From positions 1-64,000 of the forward strand of contig CAZCTC010000018.1 of assembly GCA_964501335.1 (NCBI GenBank): a stretch of 64,000 bases of DNA. Reading direction: 5' to 3'. Below, one piece after another: positions 35,012 to 43,989 of the stretch. Position 1 is the stretch's first letter, and each line of letters begins with the position of its first letter. The position numbers and the translations under genes were made by a program. The notes under the pieces are model-generated. The model searched no databases and was not told the DNA's origin. It worked only from the letters and a program-made list of their open reading frames with translations. Source of the DNA: CAZCTC01 sp964501335 (GTDB lineage: Bacteria; Chloroflexota; Anaerolineae; B4-G1; SLSP01).

Positions 35012-36649
35012 CTACACGCCCAGATCCCGCTGCTTGAATCGCACCGCGCCCCACCCCAGCAATCCGACGGCAACAACCATCAGGGGCAGATAAATTGAAA
35101 CCCAGGCATAGCCGTGCTCCATCACCAACCCATAAGCATGGATGATGGAGCCGGCCATCAACCAACCGGGTAAGGGCGTGTAATCGTTGATGACGACCAG
35201 CAAAAATGCCAGGGCCAGATAGCCGCCGGTCAACAATCGTACCTGAGAGGCGCGAAAATACCCGGCAAGCCCATACACCAGCCCGGCTATCACAAACTCC
35301 AGCGGAAGCAATCCCAGAACGGAACGCGTGATAAAGTGAGGGGCCGGACTGAAATCTACCCCCGCTACCCGGGCGCACACTTGAATGGTTACCCCCACGG
35401 CGATCGGAACCCCCAGCAATCCCACACTCAAAGCTCCCAACCGTTCCAGATAAAAGCGTATGCGAGGTAACGGCGCCCCCCATACCAGTTCGGTCTGGCG
35501 CTGATCGAGCTCTTGAGCCCAGCTCATCGCCAGCGCCAACGCGAAAAACGGAAAGATAAGCGGCAAAAACTCGATGACGATGACCGAATAGAAACCGGCC
35601 GCACTGGAAAAATCGACCCCCGGAAAAAAGATCTCGAAAACCGGGACCTGCTCAAACACAACCCCGGCGCTCTTTTGCATGGCCGGCATTAAAAGCACAG
35701 CCCCGCCGGTGTAAGCCATCAGCCCCACCAACCACCCCAACAAGGTGGGAAGTTGAGCCTGAAAGGCCCGCAATCCTACGGAACGCAACGACCAGACCGG
35801 GCCGGTCCCGATAGACCAGGATGATACAATAGGAAGCCGGATCGTCAGGCCGGTGCCGAGATCCCGTCGGACAAAAAGAACCACGGCGGCAACCGCCGCC
35901 CCCGCAGTCAGACCGGCCAACAACAAAACCGCGCCGGAATGATAGGGGTACGAAACAATCAACGGTTTATTCAGGTTGTAATAATAAAACGGGGAAAACC
36001 GCTGCAACAAAACCGCCTGGGGCACCACACGTCCCACCCCATCCGCCAGAGCAGACAGCACCAGCAAGAGTCCCGCCCCTCCGGCTGCCACATGACGGGC
36101 CGGCCAGAGCTGGGATAGACAGAGCGCCGCCATCGCGAAGAAACTCCCCAGCAGGCTGAGATTCAATCCGGCCAGCATCACGCGTCCCCACGTTACCGGC
36201 AACCCGCTGATCGCCTGCCCGATCGCCCCGCAGGCCCCGAACAGCAGCCCCGCCAGCGTCAAACTGACCCAAAGGGCCAGAATTTTCTCGGCCAACAACC
36301 GCCCTCGCCCCAATGGATTCGCCAGCAACAGATCCAGCGCACCGGATTCTTCTTCGTTCTGCACCAAACCGGCTCCGGCGCGCACGGCCCAGATGGATAG
36401 AATCACCGGCACCAGAAAACTCATAATACGCCAGGTAATCAACCCCTCATTCGTATCCAACGCCACCGGATCCCCCAGAAAGCGAAAGGCTTCCGCCAGC
36501 CGGGCAATTTCCTGACGAGCGGCGGCATCGGTTACCTGGGTAGCATAAGAGACAAATGAATTGAGGAGAAAGAGCCCCAACCCACACCCAAACCCCAAAA
36601 TGGGGAAGCGATTATCGCGTAAGGTTTTCGTAAAAACGGTTTTGAACAT
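35012..36649 (-). CDS. ABC exporter permease (12-helix type)
   Basis: A 545-residue permease with about 12 hydrophobic segments arranged as two halves of six. Key segments are QNEEESGALDLLLANPLGRGRLL in the first half (given here as the ATPase-contact loop) and ELDQRQTELVWGAPLPR in the second. The whole is a fused ABC-2 permease pair, as found with two-gene TetR-controlled exporters. It overlaps nothing; the ATPase gene ends 3 nt upstream of its start. Drug, lipid or antibiotic export is likely. Confidence 0.87.
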   Translation of the reverse strand: MFKTVFTKTLRDNRFPILGFGCGLGLFLLNSFVSYATQVTDAAARQEIARLAEAFRFLGDPVALDTNEGLITWRIMSFLVPVILSIWAVRAGAGLVQNEEESGALDLLLANPLGRGRLLAEKILALWVSLTLAGLLFGACGAIGQAISGLPVTWGRVMLAGLNLSLLGSFFAMAALCLSQLWPARHVAAGGAGLLLVLSALADGVGRVVPQAVLLQRFSPFYYYNLNKPLIVSYPYHSGAVLLLAGLTAGAAVAAVVLFVRRDLGTGLTIRLPIVSSWSIGTGPVWSLRSVGLRAFQAQLPTLLGWLVGLMAYTGGAVLLMPAMQKSAGVVFEQVPVFEIFFPGVDFSSAAGFYSVIVIEFLPLIFPFFALALAMSWAQELDQRQTELVWGAPLPRIRFYLERLGALSVGLLGVPIAVGVTIQVCARVAGVDFSPAPHFITRSVLGLLPLEFVIAGLVYGLAGYFRASQVRLLTGGYLALAFLLVVINDYTPLPGWLMAGSIIHAYGLVMEHGYAWVSIYLPLMVVAVGLLGWGAVRFKQRDLGV

Positions 36650-36652
36650 CGC

Positions 36653-37546
36653 TCACCCCGCGTCGTTCGCATAATACTGCAAAAATATCTCTTCCAGACT
36701 GGTCTGCCGGGTGTTGATCTGATTGACATGATGGGCGGCCGCAGCGCCCAGCACAGATTGGAGATCGCCCCGTACGCTCAACTGCATCTCCAGTCCCTCG
36801 ATCGCCGTCACCTCAACGCCGGGAAGATAGGAAAACCAATCGGCCGAAGGCGACTCCCCGAAGGTAAGAGTGATCACCTGCTGCCGCAACTGCTTGAGCG
36901 CCGCCACCTCGGCCACGTTGACCAGTTTTCCGGCGCGAATAATCCCCACCTGCCGGCAGATACGTTCCACTTCAGGAATGATATGAGAAGAAAGGAAAAT
37001 GGTGCTGCCGCGCTGATGCGCCTCTACCAGCAAAGCGTAAAACTCCTGCTGATTAAGCGGGTCCAGCCCGGAGGTCGGCTCGTCCAGAATAAGCAACCGG
37101 GGCCGATGCATCAGCGCCTGCACCACGCCCACCTTCTGTTTGTTGCCGCGTGAATATTCACGGAAACGCCGGCTCACATCCAGGCCCAACCGTTCCACCA
37201 GCTCATCCCGGTAGGCCGGATCGACGCCGCCGCGCAGGTTTCCCAAATAAGTAAGGATTTGCGCCCCGGTCAGCTGCGGATCAAAAATGAATTCGCCCGG
37301 CAGATATCCCACCAACCGTTTGACCTGCTCCGATTGCCGCCAGCAATCCCGGCCGGCAATCAAACTCTGCCCGCCGGTAGGTTGCAAAAAACCCATCAGC
37401 AAGCGCATCGTCGTCGTCTTTCCGGCACCGTTCGGCCCCAAAAAGCCGAAGATTTCGCCCTCCGGAATTGCAAAATCCAGCCCGCTGACGCCGCGCTGAC
37501 GGCCATAAACTTTGGTAAGTCCCTTGACTTCAACGAGAGAGTTCAT
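36653..37546 (-). CDS. ABC exporter ATPase
   Basis: A 297-residue ABC-2 class ATPase: Walker A GPNGAGKTTTMRLLMG, signature EYSRGNKQKVGVVQALMH (YSRG in place of LSGG), Walker B LLILDEPTSGLDPLNQQEF and H-loop SSHIIPEVERI. A C-terminal domain of about 80 residues follows. The ATG at 37546 lies 7 nt after AAGGAG and is inside the end of the TetR gene (17-nt overlap), so the genes are translationally coupled. Confidence 0.92.
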   Translation of the reverse strand: MNSLVEVKGLTKVYGRQRGVSGLDFAIPEGEIFGFLGPNGAGKTTTMRLLMGFLQPTGGQSLIAGRDCWRQSEQVKRLVGYLPGEFIFDPQLTGAQILTYLGNLRGGVDPAYRDELVERLGLDVSRRFREYSRGNKQKVGVVQALMHRPRLLILDEPTSGLDPLNQQEFYALLVEAHQRGSTIFLSSHIIPEVERICRQVGIIRAGKLVNVAEVAALKQLRQQVITLTFGESPSADWFSYLPGVEVTAIEGLEMQLSVRGDLQSVLGAAAAHHVNQINTRQTSLEEIFLQYYANDAG

Positions 37547-38225
37547 TTCTATCTCCTTTCTGACCACGATCCGCTAAACCGAAACGAATCATCTGCATAA
37601 ACTGCTCAAAGAGCACTTCAAGCAGCGGATGGGTAAATTCCGTCATTTCACCGGTCACCACCTGCGCCGGCGCAAGCGCGAGGCGTTCCATCGCGGCCGG
37701 GCCGATCTCATTGATCACCGCGCTCAACACGCGGGCGGCGAGGTCGGGATCAAGCCCGGCATCCAGTTCCCCCGTCTGAATTCCCCTCTGCACCATCGTT
37801 TTCAGAAAATCATACCGGATCTGACGCCCCTGTTGAACGATATCGGCCTGGAAAGGCAGGGGAGCCGTATAAGCCCGGATAATCAAACGGGCCTGGAGGG
37901 GATATCGGAGCGCCGCCTGAACCGAAGCGCTCATCATCCGGCGCAGCTGAGAAAAAAAGCCGGATGAACTCCCTTCGATTTCCCCATCGACCGTCTCCTG
38001 AATGAACTTCAGCGTCGTTTGATTGGAAATCTCCAGCAGATAAAGAAAGAGCTCCTGTTTGTCGGTAAAATATTGATAAACGCTGCCTTTCGCGATCCCC
38101 AGACGGGCCGCAATCCGCGAAAGGGAAGCGGTTGTGTAATCGTAGCCGGCAAATTCTTCCAGAGCCGTGGCAATAAACCGTTCGCGCTTTTCTGCACTCA
38201 AGTTATAAAAAGTCTGGTTTGCCAT
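37530..38225 (-). CDS. TetR-family repressor of the ABC exporter
   Basis: A 231-residue TetR regulator with N-terminal HTH (RERFIATALEEFAGYDYTTA, then ASLSRIAARLGIAKGSVYQYF at about residues 30-50) and a helical ligand domain. It is the first gene of the TetR-ATPase-permease operon. A dyad of TetR type lies 24 nt upstream of its start, so it likely represses its own operon until a drug or lipid binds. The ATG at 38225 is chosen because family members begin a few residues before FYNLSAEKRERF. Confidence 0.9.
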   Translation of the reverse strand: MANQTFYNLSAEKRERFIATALEEFAGYDYTTASLSRIAARLGIAKGSVYQYFTDKQELFLYLLEISNQTTLKFIQETVDGEIEGSSSGFFSQLRRMMSASVQAALRYPLQARLIIRAYTAPLPFQADIVQQGRQIRYDFLKTMVQRGIQTGELDAGLDPDLAARVLSAVINEIGPAAMERLALAPAQVVTGEMTEFTHPLLEVLFEQFMQMIRFGLADRGQKGDRNELSR

Positions 38226-38248
38226 AAAATATGTTCCTAAATCAAGAA

Positions 38249-38307
38249 ATGACCGACGAGTCATGACAAAGCTTACTCTATTGTAATAAATACCTGGAAT
38301 CTGTCAA
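38249..38307 (-). promoter_or_regulatory. Promoter with TetR-type operator
   Basis: On the minus strand: TTGACA (38302-38307), 16-bp spacer, TACAAT (38280-38285). Downstream is the dyad ATGAC-cgacga-GTCAT (38249-38264), centred about +20 to +30. The promoter layout equals that at 25084. Confidence 0.65.
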
Positions 38308-38326
38308 TTGGGATCATTAAACATTT

Positions 38327-38354
38327 TGGGCGCGCCCCTGGCGGAGCGCGCCCA
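38327..38354. terminator. Hairpin after the membrane-protein gene or before tetR
   Basis: tgggcgcgc (38327-38335) pairs with gcgcgccca (38346-38354). On the minus strand it follows the stop of the gene ending at 38379 by 25 nt. Confidence 0.55.
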
Positions 38355-38378
38355 TCACAATTAACTCAAGTTATAACC

Positions 38379-39077
38379 TTATTTCGCCCTATAGATCTTA
38401 AGCGCAGTTACCAGCAATCCCAATCCCACTATGCCGAAAATAATCCCTAAAATACGCAGCCCTAAAATCCGTTGTTCCAGAAAAACAATTAACTCAGCTC
38501 GACTTCCCCCAAAAATCCGGTCCGGAATAACGCCGGCGGCACTCTTTTTTCCGGTTATGGTAAGTTGATCTCCGACTCGAAATCCAATATCACGAATGGA
38601 ACCCGGCACGACGCCGTCAACCTGTTCACCTTCCTGCGGCGTCAACCGCCGGACTTCATGTAAAGGGGCTTCGATAGAGACCTGCAGTTCCTCCCTTTGC
38701 CTGCCAAGAATAAGAATCTCGCCATCCGTCAGGATGATGACGCTTTCAGGAACGCTGATTTGCACAGTTTCCCAATACCCCTGCCAACCCTTATCTTCAT
38801 CCTGATTAACCTTCCATTCTTCCTCTAAATAGATGAATAATTCCCCATCTTTCGTTTGATGAGCCGGATCAGACAAAATACCGGTAATCGCCACAAAAGA
38901 ACCCGCCGGAATTGAGTGAAACATCACAACATTCAATTCAGGCAATCGTTGTATAGCGGCAATTTCTTGATCTGTATGCCAGGACTGAATAAGCGCGGCA
39001 TACAGACCGATCAACATAAAGGCCAGACCTAAAAAGCCCAACCCCATTAATGAACACCCTGATTTCGGGTCGCGCAC
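38379..39077 (-). CDS. Two-helix membrane protein, GIDE/MUL1-like middle domain
   Basis: A 232-residue protein with one helix at residues 11-30 and one at about 205-225. Between them is a soluble beta-rich domain (FVAITGILSDPAHQT, VIILTDGEILILG, and GDQLTITGKKSAAGVI), whose order of motifs resembles the GIDE/BAM domain of MUL1-like proteins. No RING or other catalytic site is present. The start is 15 nt downstream of the CorC-type gene's end, so they may share an mRNA. The function is unknown. Confidence 0.7.
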   Translation of the reverse strand: MRDPKSGCSLMGLGFLGLAFMLIGLYAALIQSWHTDQEIAAIQRLPELNVVMFHSIPAGSFVAITGILSDPAHQTKDGELFIYLEEEWKVNQDEDKGWQGYWETVQISVPESVIILTDGEILILGRQREELQVSIEAPLHEVRRLTPQEGEQVDGVVPGSIRDIGFRVGDQLTITGKKSAAGVIPDRIFGGSRAELIVFLEQRILGLRILGIIFGIVGLGLLVTALKIYRAK

Positions 39078-39091
39078 GGCAATCTCCTTAT

Positions 39092-40432
39092 TTAAAGCCT
39101 CATATTGCCCCTGGGAGATTTTGGTTCGGGAGCAGGATCGTCCGGCAAGGGTTTCACCAGCAATTTGTCGATCCGCCGGCCGTCCATATCCACGACTTCA
39201 AGGCGCAGATGATTCCATTCAATGAAATCGCCGGTAGTCGGAATCCGCCCCGTATAGCTCATGATGAATCCGGCCAGCGTCTGATAGTTCTCATGTTCCT
39301 CTTCGGGCAGGGAATCCAGATGGAAAAGAGATTTAAATTCATCGATGGCCAACATGCCTTCAAGCAACCAGGAACCATCCTCCCGCTGGACCGCCTGAGG
39401 TTCGGCCCCAAAAGTCGTTCCGGGGGTCACATCTCCGGCGATGGCTTCCAGGATGTCTTTCAAAGTGACCAAACCCTGGGTGCTTCCATATTCATCGATG
39501 ACAAAAGCTATATGAATATGAGAAGTCTTGAAGAGTTCCAACACCTTGGCCACCGGCATGCTTTCGGGAACGAAAAGAGGCGTGCGCAAAGAACTTTTTA
39601 AATCCAAAGGGTAACCGGCCAGGCTGCGGACCAATAAATCTTTAGCGCGCACAATACCCAATAAATTATCCAGGTCGCCCTGGCCGACGGGGAAACGCGA
39701 ATAAGAATGTTCCGTCAAAACCTGTCGGATTTCTTCCTCTGTGGATTCAATATCGATCCAGACAATTTCCGGATGCGGTGTCATGACCATACTGACCCGA
39801 CGGTCATTAAGCTCGAAAATATTGTTCACCATATCTTGCTCGGATGCTTCAAAAACGCCGGCCTGAGTCCCCAGATCGAGCATCATCCGCAATTCATCTT
39901 CCGTGACCGGCGGTTCCTCCGATATGCGAACCCCCATCGTGCGGACCATTAATTCCGTCGAAGCACTGAGCAAGAAAACAACCGGAGCAGTCAGGAATGA
40001 AATCCCACGCATAGGGCCCGCAATAACCATCGCAATCCGTTCCGGCATATTTAAAGCCAGACGTTTGGGGACCAGTTCTCCCAGGACTAGAGAAAGATAA
40101 GTAATAACGAGAACCACGGCCCCCAAAGCGATGCTTTCACTGTAAGGCTTCAATACCGGTATTAAACCGATTTGCGCCGCCAGATATTCGGCAATCGTAG
40201 CCCCACCGAACGCGCCGGTCAAAATACCGACCAGGGTGATCCCAATCTGTACCGTGGAAAAAAATTGATTGGGCGATTCCGCCAGATTCAAAGCGGCACG
40301 AGCACGGACATTTCCTGTCTCGGCCAGTTGTTGCAGCCGTGTTTTTCGCGCTGATACGATGGCCATTTCAGACATTGAGAAAATGCCGTTGGTCAGGATC
40401 AAAGCGACTATCCAGATAATTTCATCTAACAT
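39092..40432 (-). CDS. CorC/HlyC-type (CNNM) membrane protein with CBS pair
   Basis: A 446-residue protein. The DUF21/CNNM membrane domain occupies residues 1-190 (NGIFSMSEMAIVSARKTRL is the typical start, and LGELVPKRLALNMPE the conserved PKxLA motif). A CBS pair lies at about 210-340, and the CorC_HlyC domain follows at about 350-430 (LEGMLAIDEFKSLF, TLAGFIMSYTGRIPTTGD). The family is linked to Mg2+ or other divalent cation efflux and to Co2+ resistance. Confidence 0.92.
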   Translation of the reverse strand: MLDEIIWIVALILTNGIFSMSEMAIVSARKTRLQQLAETGNVRARAALNLAESPNQFFSTVQIGITLVGILTGAFGGATIAEYLAAQIGLIPVLKPYSESIALGAVVLVITYLSLVLGELVPKRLALNMPERIAMVIAGPMRGISFLTAPVVFLLSASTELMVRTMGVRISEEPPVTEDELRMMLDLGTQAGVFEASEQDMVNNIFELNDRRVSMVMTPHPEIVWIDIESTEEEIRQVLTEHSYSRFPVGQGDLDNLLGIVRAKDLLVRSLAGYPLDLKSSLRTPLFVPESMPVAKVLELFKTSHIHIAFVIDEYGSTQGLVTLKDILEAIAGDVTPGTTFGAEPQAVQREDGSWLLEGMLAIDEFKSLFHLDSLPEEEHENYQTLAGFIMSYTGRIPTTGDFIEWNHLRLEVVDMDGRRIDKLLVKPLPDDPAPEPKSPRGNMRL

Positions 40433-40518
40433 CAGAAACGTTTTACCTCTTCTTGATTTTAAGACCTGAACTGTTTTTTCAGGGAAATGATCCCTTCAAT
40501 GCGAGAAAGTTTCAACAA

Positions 40519-41013
40519 TCAATCATCATAGGCATCTCCTAAAGAGTTGAAATCAAAGTCTTCCCAATAGGGGCCATGGCCGCGGTTTGCCACGGCTCGC
40601 GTCAGGAAATCCGTGAAAGATAAGGCGATAATGGAAGCAAAGCCGGACATGGCATAGCGATCTTCAGTAACACTATAACATCGCCCCAATCTCGCGGGCG
40701 CCAGATCGATCGTAATATAATCCCCTATCTCTGTTTTTCCCAAAATATACCAGGTATCAGAAAGATCCTTAACAAAATCCTCCTGCGGAGTAGAGGAAAG
40801 AACTGGATCCGCCGGCAAAAATTCTTCGGGCTTCACAATCCATATGGGATAATGGGAATCTTCAAACAATACGGCTCCCCCGCACAATTGATAGAACATC
40901 AAAAGGTCTTCAGGTAGAACCTCTCCCGGACGAACCTGAGGAATCCCCGAAGGCACATCTAAAATACAACCATGACTTTCTTGAATAGAGTTCATTAATT
41001 CGGGTACATTCAT
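40519..41013 (-). CDS. SMI1/KNR4 (SUKH) family protein
   Basis: A 164-residue SUKH-fold protein: PEDLLMFYQLCGGAVLFED (the conserved LPxxYxxFYxxxNGG-type helix and strand), PIWIVKPEEFLPADP, WYILGKTEIGDYITIDL and a C-terminal helix with SFTDFLTRAV. SUKH proteins are commonly immunity partners of polymorphic toxins or orphan sensors. No toxin is seen next to it; a collapsed type I restriction locus lies directly upstream (3 nt apart). Confidence 0.8.
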   Translation of the reverse strand: MNVPELMNSIQESHGCILDVPSGIPQVRPGEVLPEDLLMFYQLCGGAVLFEDSHYPIWIVKPEEFLPADPVLSSTPQEDFVKDLSDTWYILGKTEIGDYITIDLAPARLGRCYSVTEDRYAMSGFASIIALSFTDFLTRAVANRGHGPYWEDFDFNSLGDAYDD

Positions 41014-41016
41014 GGA

Positions 41017-41524
41017 TTAAATCTCCTTATCAACAATTTGATTCTCACTCAATACAGCCAAAGCCGTGATTCTCCCCCCCATCTCCCCCATATACCGCTC
41101 GAAGAGCTGATCCAGGAGAAATTCGGCAAACGGCGGATTGTCGTTGATCTGCTTGTATAACTTGAAGTGCGAGTCGATCATCTCTTGCAGCCGGTCGTTG
41201 ACGATTTTAAGGAAGGTGTAGCTTTTGCCGTTGCCGGCGGAGTGCTGGATCAAATAGCGTTGCCCTGCGCTGTGCTCGCGGGTGTGGGCCAGCAGCCGGG
41301 TCCATTCCTTGATCTGGGTGGCTTTGATAAAAGCGATGACCATCCTGGGATCGAGACAGAGCGCCGGATCGTAATCGGCGGGGCTGCGCCGACGATAGCC
41401 GCCGGAGAGATACCCTCCGCCGGCAGAAGGCTCCTGCACTCTACCGGCCGGCGCATCGGGTCCCCCCGGCCAGCAGGGTCGCCTCGATGGTGGCCTCAAA
41501 GTCCTTCTCGGACAGATTGAGCAT
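41017..41524 (-). pseudogene. hsdR: hsdR remnant (type I restriction subunit, collapsed)
   Basis: The N-terminus MLNLSEKDFEATIEATLLAG (from 41524) leads, after a one-base slip in a run of six G (C run about 41462-41467), into DYDPALCLDPRMVIAFIKAT, as in HsdR. The text then jumps to REHSAGQRYLIQHSAGNGKS, the Walker A region that normally lies hundreds of residues later. A second jump leads to FKLYKQINDNPPFAEFLLDQ, the extreme C-terminal part. Thus about 170 of some 1000 expected residues remain, with at least two internal deletions and a frameshift. It cannot be an active nuclease. Confidence 0.85.
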
Positions 41525-41550
41525 AGGAGCCTCCTTCTTGTTTTTTGTTT

Positions 41551-41586
41551 ATGTTTTGGTGCGCCTCAGAAGGCGCACCAAAACAT
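41551..41586. repeat. TCAGAA-loop hairpin, copy C
   Basis: A 15-bp perfect stem (41551-41565 with 41572-41586) around TCAGAA, after TTTTTTGTTT. It lies between the hsdR and hsdM remnants, so it is not at the end of a gene on either strand that would need a terminator. Relative to copy A, one C-G pair has become G-C. Confidence 0.75.
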
Positions 41587-41629
41587 GGCCTTTTCCAAAG
41601 CCGCCCCGCGACGGATTCCTTCTCTGTTC

Positions 41630-41704
41630 CCCCCCTTCCCCCACAGACAATTCATCGTTCGGGAACCAGGCGCCTTTCCATGTCGTTCATTGGGGGAAGG
41701 GGGG
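41630..41704. repeat. G/C-tract inverted repeat in the R-M remnant
   Basis: ccccccttccccca (41630-41643) is the exact reverse complement of tgggggaagggggg (41691-41704), 47 nt apart. Further G runs follow to 41716, giving potential for a G-quadruplex on the plus strand. It may be part of the scar that destroyed the R-M locus. Confidence 0.55.
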
Positions 41705-41727
41705 GCCAGGGGGGGATAAGGACCAGC

Positions 41728-42522
41728 TCATGCTTTAGCCCTCACCCTTCCCTGGCAACGCCCAATTACCCCCTCCTTGTAACGTCCCGCAAATGGCACT
41801 TTCCCCATAAGGTGCGCCGCGCGGGCCTCCTTGCGGTTGGTCGGCACCCAGACATAGGTCGCAATGCCCGTATTGTAAAAAAGCTACTCGGGCAGCGCCA
41901 CGATCGCTTCCAGCCAGTCGTTCTCCAGAATCCAGCGCCGGATCTCGCTCTCCCCGCTGCCGGCATCGCCCGTGAAAAGCGGCGAACCGTTCATCACGAT
42001 GGCCGCCCGGCTGCCGCCCTGCTCCGGCGAATTCATCCGCGAGAGCATGTGCTGCAAAAAGAGCAGCTGGCCGTCGCTCACCCGGGGCGTGCCGGCTACA
42101 AACCGTCCGGCCGCACCCTTTTCGGCTTCGGTCTCCACAGCGACCTGATCCATCTTCCAATCCTTCCCGTAAGGCGGATTGGAAAGCAGGTAATCGAAAC
42201 GCCGCTCGCGGTGCTGATCGTTGGAGAGTGTGCTGCCGAACTTGATGTTCTCCGCGTCCCGGCCGTCCTCGCTCTTCATATAGAGATCCGACTTGCAAAC
42301 GGCGCAGGTCTCGGGGTTGACCTCCTGGCCGAAGAGGTGGACATCGGCCAGCGGATTGATCTCCAGAATCCGGTCGCGGGCGCTGGTCAACATCCCGCCG
42401 CTGCCGGTGCAGGGATCGTAGACCGTACGGATAATAGGCTCCCGGCGCAGGATCGCTTCGTCCTGAGCCACCAGCAGATTGACCATCAACCAAATCACCT
42501 CGCGGGGCGTGAAGTTGTTCAT
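41728..42522 (-). pseudogene. hsdM: hsdM remnant (type I DNA methylase subunit)
   Basis: From 42522: NNFTPREVIWLMVNLL, SAM motif DPCTGSGGML and catalytic NPPYGKDW are all present. The N-terminal third of HsdM is missing. An in-frame TAG at 41884-41886 (ALPE-stop-LFYNTGIATY, where HsdM has Gln) breaks the gene. Reading on through the stop the family text continues (VWVPTNRKEARA) and then fails, ending at 41728. No specificity subunit is seen. The locus is therefore dead, consistent with the neighbouring hsdR remnant. Confidence 0.85.
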
Positions 42523-42717
42523 GGTGTACCTGTCATAAAAGATAGAAAAGCCCGCCGACGTGATTTCGCGCCGGCGGGCAATTGAGCTATACTTGCCGTA
42601 CCAGGGCGACGTAACCGCCTTGGACCCCCAGCCCCGGCTCAGTCAAGCCTGAGGCTTTGTGGTTTTCTGGTACAAGTTTAACGCAAAGCAGGGAGAGGGC
42701 AAATAAGGAGGAAATGC

Positions 42718-43698
42718 GTGACAGAAACAGCTCTGCAATCCTGGTTATATCAGGCAGAACCGTGGGCGGCGTATCGAGCCCGGCTCGATCTGTGGCCCGA
42801 ATCGCCGGAGGTACCTGCCGTCATCAAAGCCCGTGAAGAACTCCTGGCCCATCCGCTGGTACAAACTGTGATCGCCGAACTCGCCGCCTGGCCCGGAACC
42901 CCGCTCAACAGCCATAAATCCGCCGGGCACCTGATTCACAAACTGACCTTTGTGGCCGACCTGGGATTGAATGTCCACGATCCCGGAATAACAACTATCG
43001 TAGAAAAAGTCCTGGCCCATCAGGCCCCCGAAGGCCCTTTTCAATCGCTGATGAACATCTCCCCCAAATTCGGCGGCGCCGGCATCGATCAATGGACCTG
43101 GGTACTGTGCGATGCGCCGCTCCTGCTCTACGCTTTGGCACGATTGGGATTGACTGAAGATAGCCGGGTGCAACGAGCGGCCCGCTATCTCTCCGGATTG
43201 GTCCGGGAAAACGGCTGGCCCTGCGTCGGCAGTCCGGAAATCGGCACCTTTCGAGGCCCCGGAAACAAATCCGATCCCTGCCCTTATGCCAATCTGGTGA
43301 TGCTGAAAGCCCTGGCCATTTTCCCGGAATGGCAGGATCATCCCGCCACCCGGCAAGGAGTCGAGGCTCAATTAACGCTGTGGGCAGAACGGCGAGAACG
43401 CCATCCTTATATTTTCTGGATGGGCACCGATTTCTGCAAACTCAAGGCTCCCCTGGTCTGGTATGACCTTCTCCACGTCCTGGAAGTACTGACCCAATTC
43501 CCCTGGGCCTGCCATGACGAACGATTACACGACATGACAACTATCCTGACATCCAAAGCCGATCTTGAGGGGCGATTCACCCCCGAATCCGTTTGGAAAG
43601 CCTGGAGCGAGTGGGACTTCGGCCAAAAACGCCGGCCTTCAGCCTGGCTGACCGTAATCGCCCAACGTATCCTGCGCCGAATCGCCATGCCACTCTGA
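42718..43698 (+). CDS. Hypothetical alpha-toroid (prenyltransferase/cyclase-like) protein
   Basis: A 326-residue all-helical protein with repeating helix pairs (LNSHKSAGHLIHKLTFVADL, WVLCDAPLLLYALARLGL and ARYLSGLVRENGWPCVGSPE), the pattern of alpha/alpha-toroid proteins like squalene cyclase repeats. No catalytic DxDD is seen. The start is GTG because AAGGAG lies 8-9 nt upstream; the ATG four bases earlier is in another frame. It stands alone between the dead R-M locus and a foreign gene cluster. The function is unknown. Confidence 0.7.
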   Translation: MTETALQSWLYQAEPWAAYRARLDLWPESPEVPAVIKAREELLAHPLVQTVIAELAAWPGTPLNSHKSAGHLIHKLTFVADLGLNVHDPGITTIVEKVLAHQAPEGPFQSLMNISPKFGGAGIDQWTWVLCDAPLLLYALARLGLTEDSRVQRAARYLSGLVRENGWPCVGSPEIGTFRGPGNKSDPCPYANLVMLKALAIFPEWQDHPATRQGVEAQLTLWAERRERHPYIFWMGTDFCKLKAPLVWYDLLHVLEVLTQFPWACHDERLHDMTTILTSKADLEGRFTPESVWKAWSEWDFGQKRRPSAWLTVIAQRILRRIAMPL

Positions 43699-43714
43699 GC
43701 GGTACCGGTTCATC

Positions 43715-43816
43715 ATGCACCACGGCCGGCCGCTCTATGTCATCTTGAAAATCGTCTTCGGTTCGGGAGACGACGGGGAAATGGTGGTCACCATCATGCT
43801 CCCCGACGAGGATTGA
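43715..43816 (+). CDS. Short hypothetical ORF (33 aa), possible gene fragment
   Basis: MHHGRPLYVILKIVFGSG followed by DDGEMVVTIMLPDED. The pattern GRPLYVI-x-VVTIMLPD resembles the last two strands of DUF4258/RelE-like toxins, and the start lacks a ribosome site. It is probably the 3' scrap of a toxin-like gene. Confidence 0.35.
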   Translation: MHHGRPLYVILKIVFGSGDDGEMVVTIMLPDED

Positions 43817-43849
43817 GGTACCGTCCCTTCACACTACGGCACACATTAC

Positions 43850-43876
43850 ACAGGCCCAACCAATGGTTGGGCCTGT
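43850..43876 (-). terminator. Hairpin at the end of the SDR/AOS/OMT cluster
   Basis: A 12-bp perfect stem (43850-43861 with 43865-43876) around a 3-nt loop, 114 nt downstream of the methyltransferase stop (minus strand). No strong T tract, so termination is only probable. The remainder of 43877-43989 shows no gene. Confidence 0.5.
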
Positions 43877-43989
43877 TGTGGCACAGCTACTGTCTGAGCT
43901 GGCGCTTGCAGCGAGACTTATCCCGCCTCGTAGGCTCGCCGTCTCCTGGTGCCCATGCTGCGCGAGCGCGCGACGGAGGCAGCCGACAT

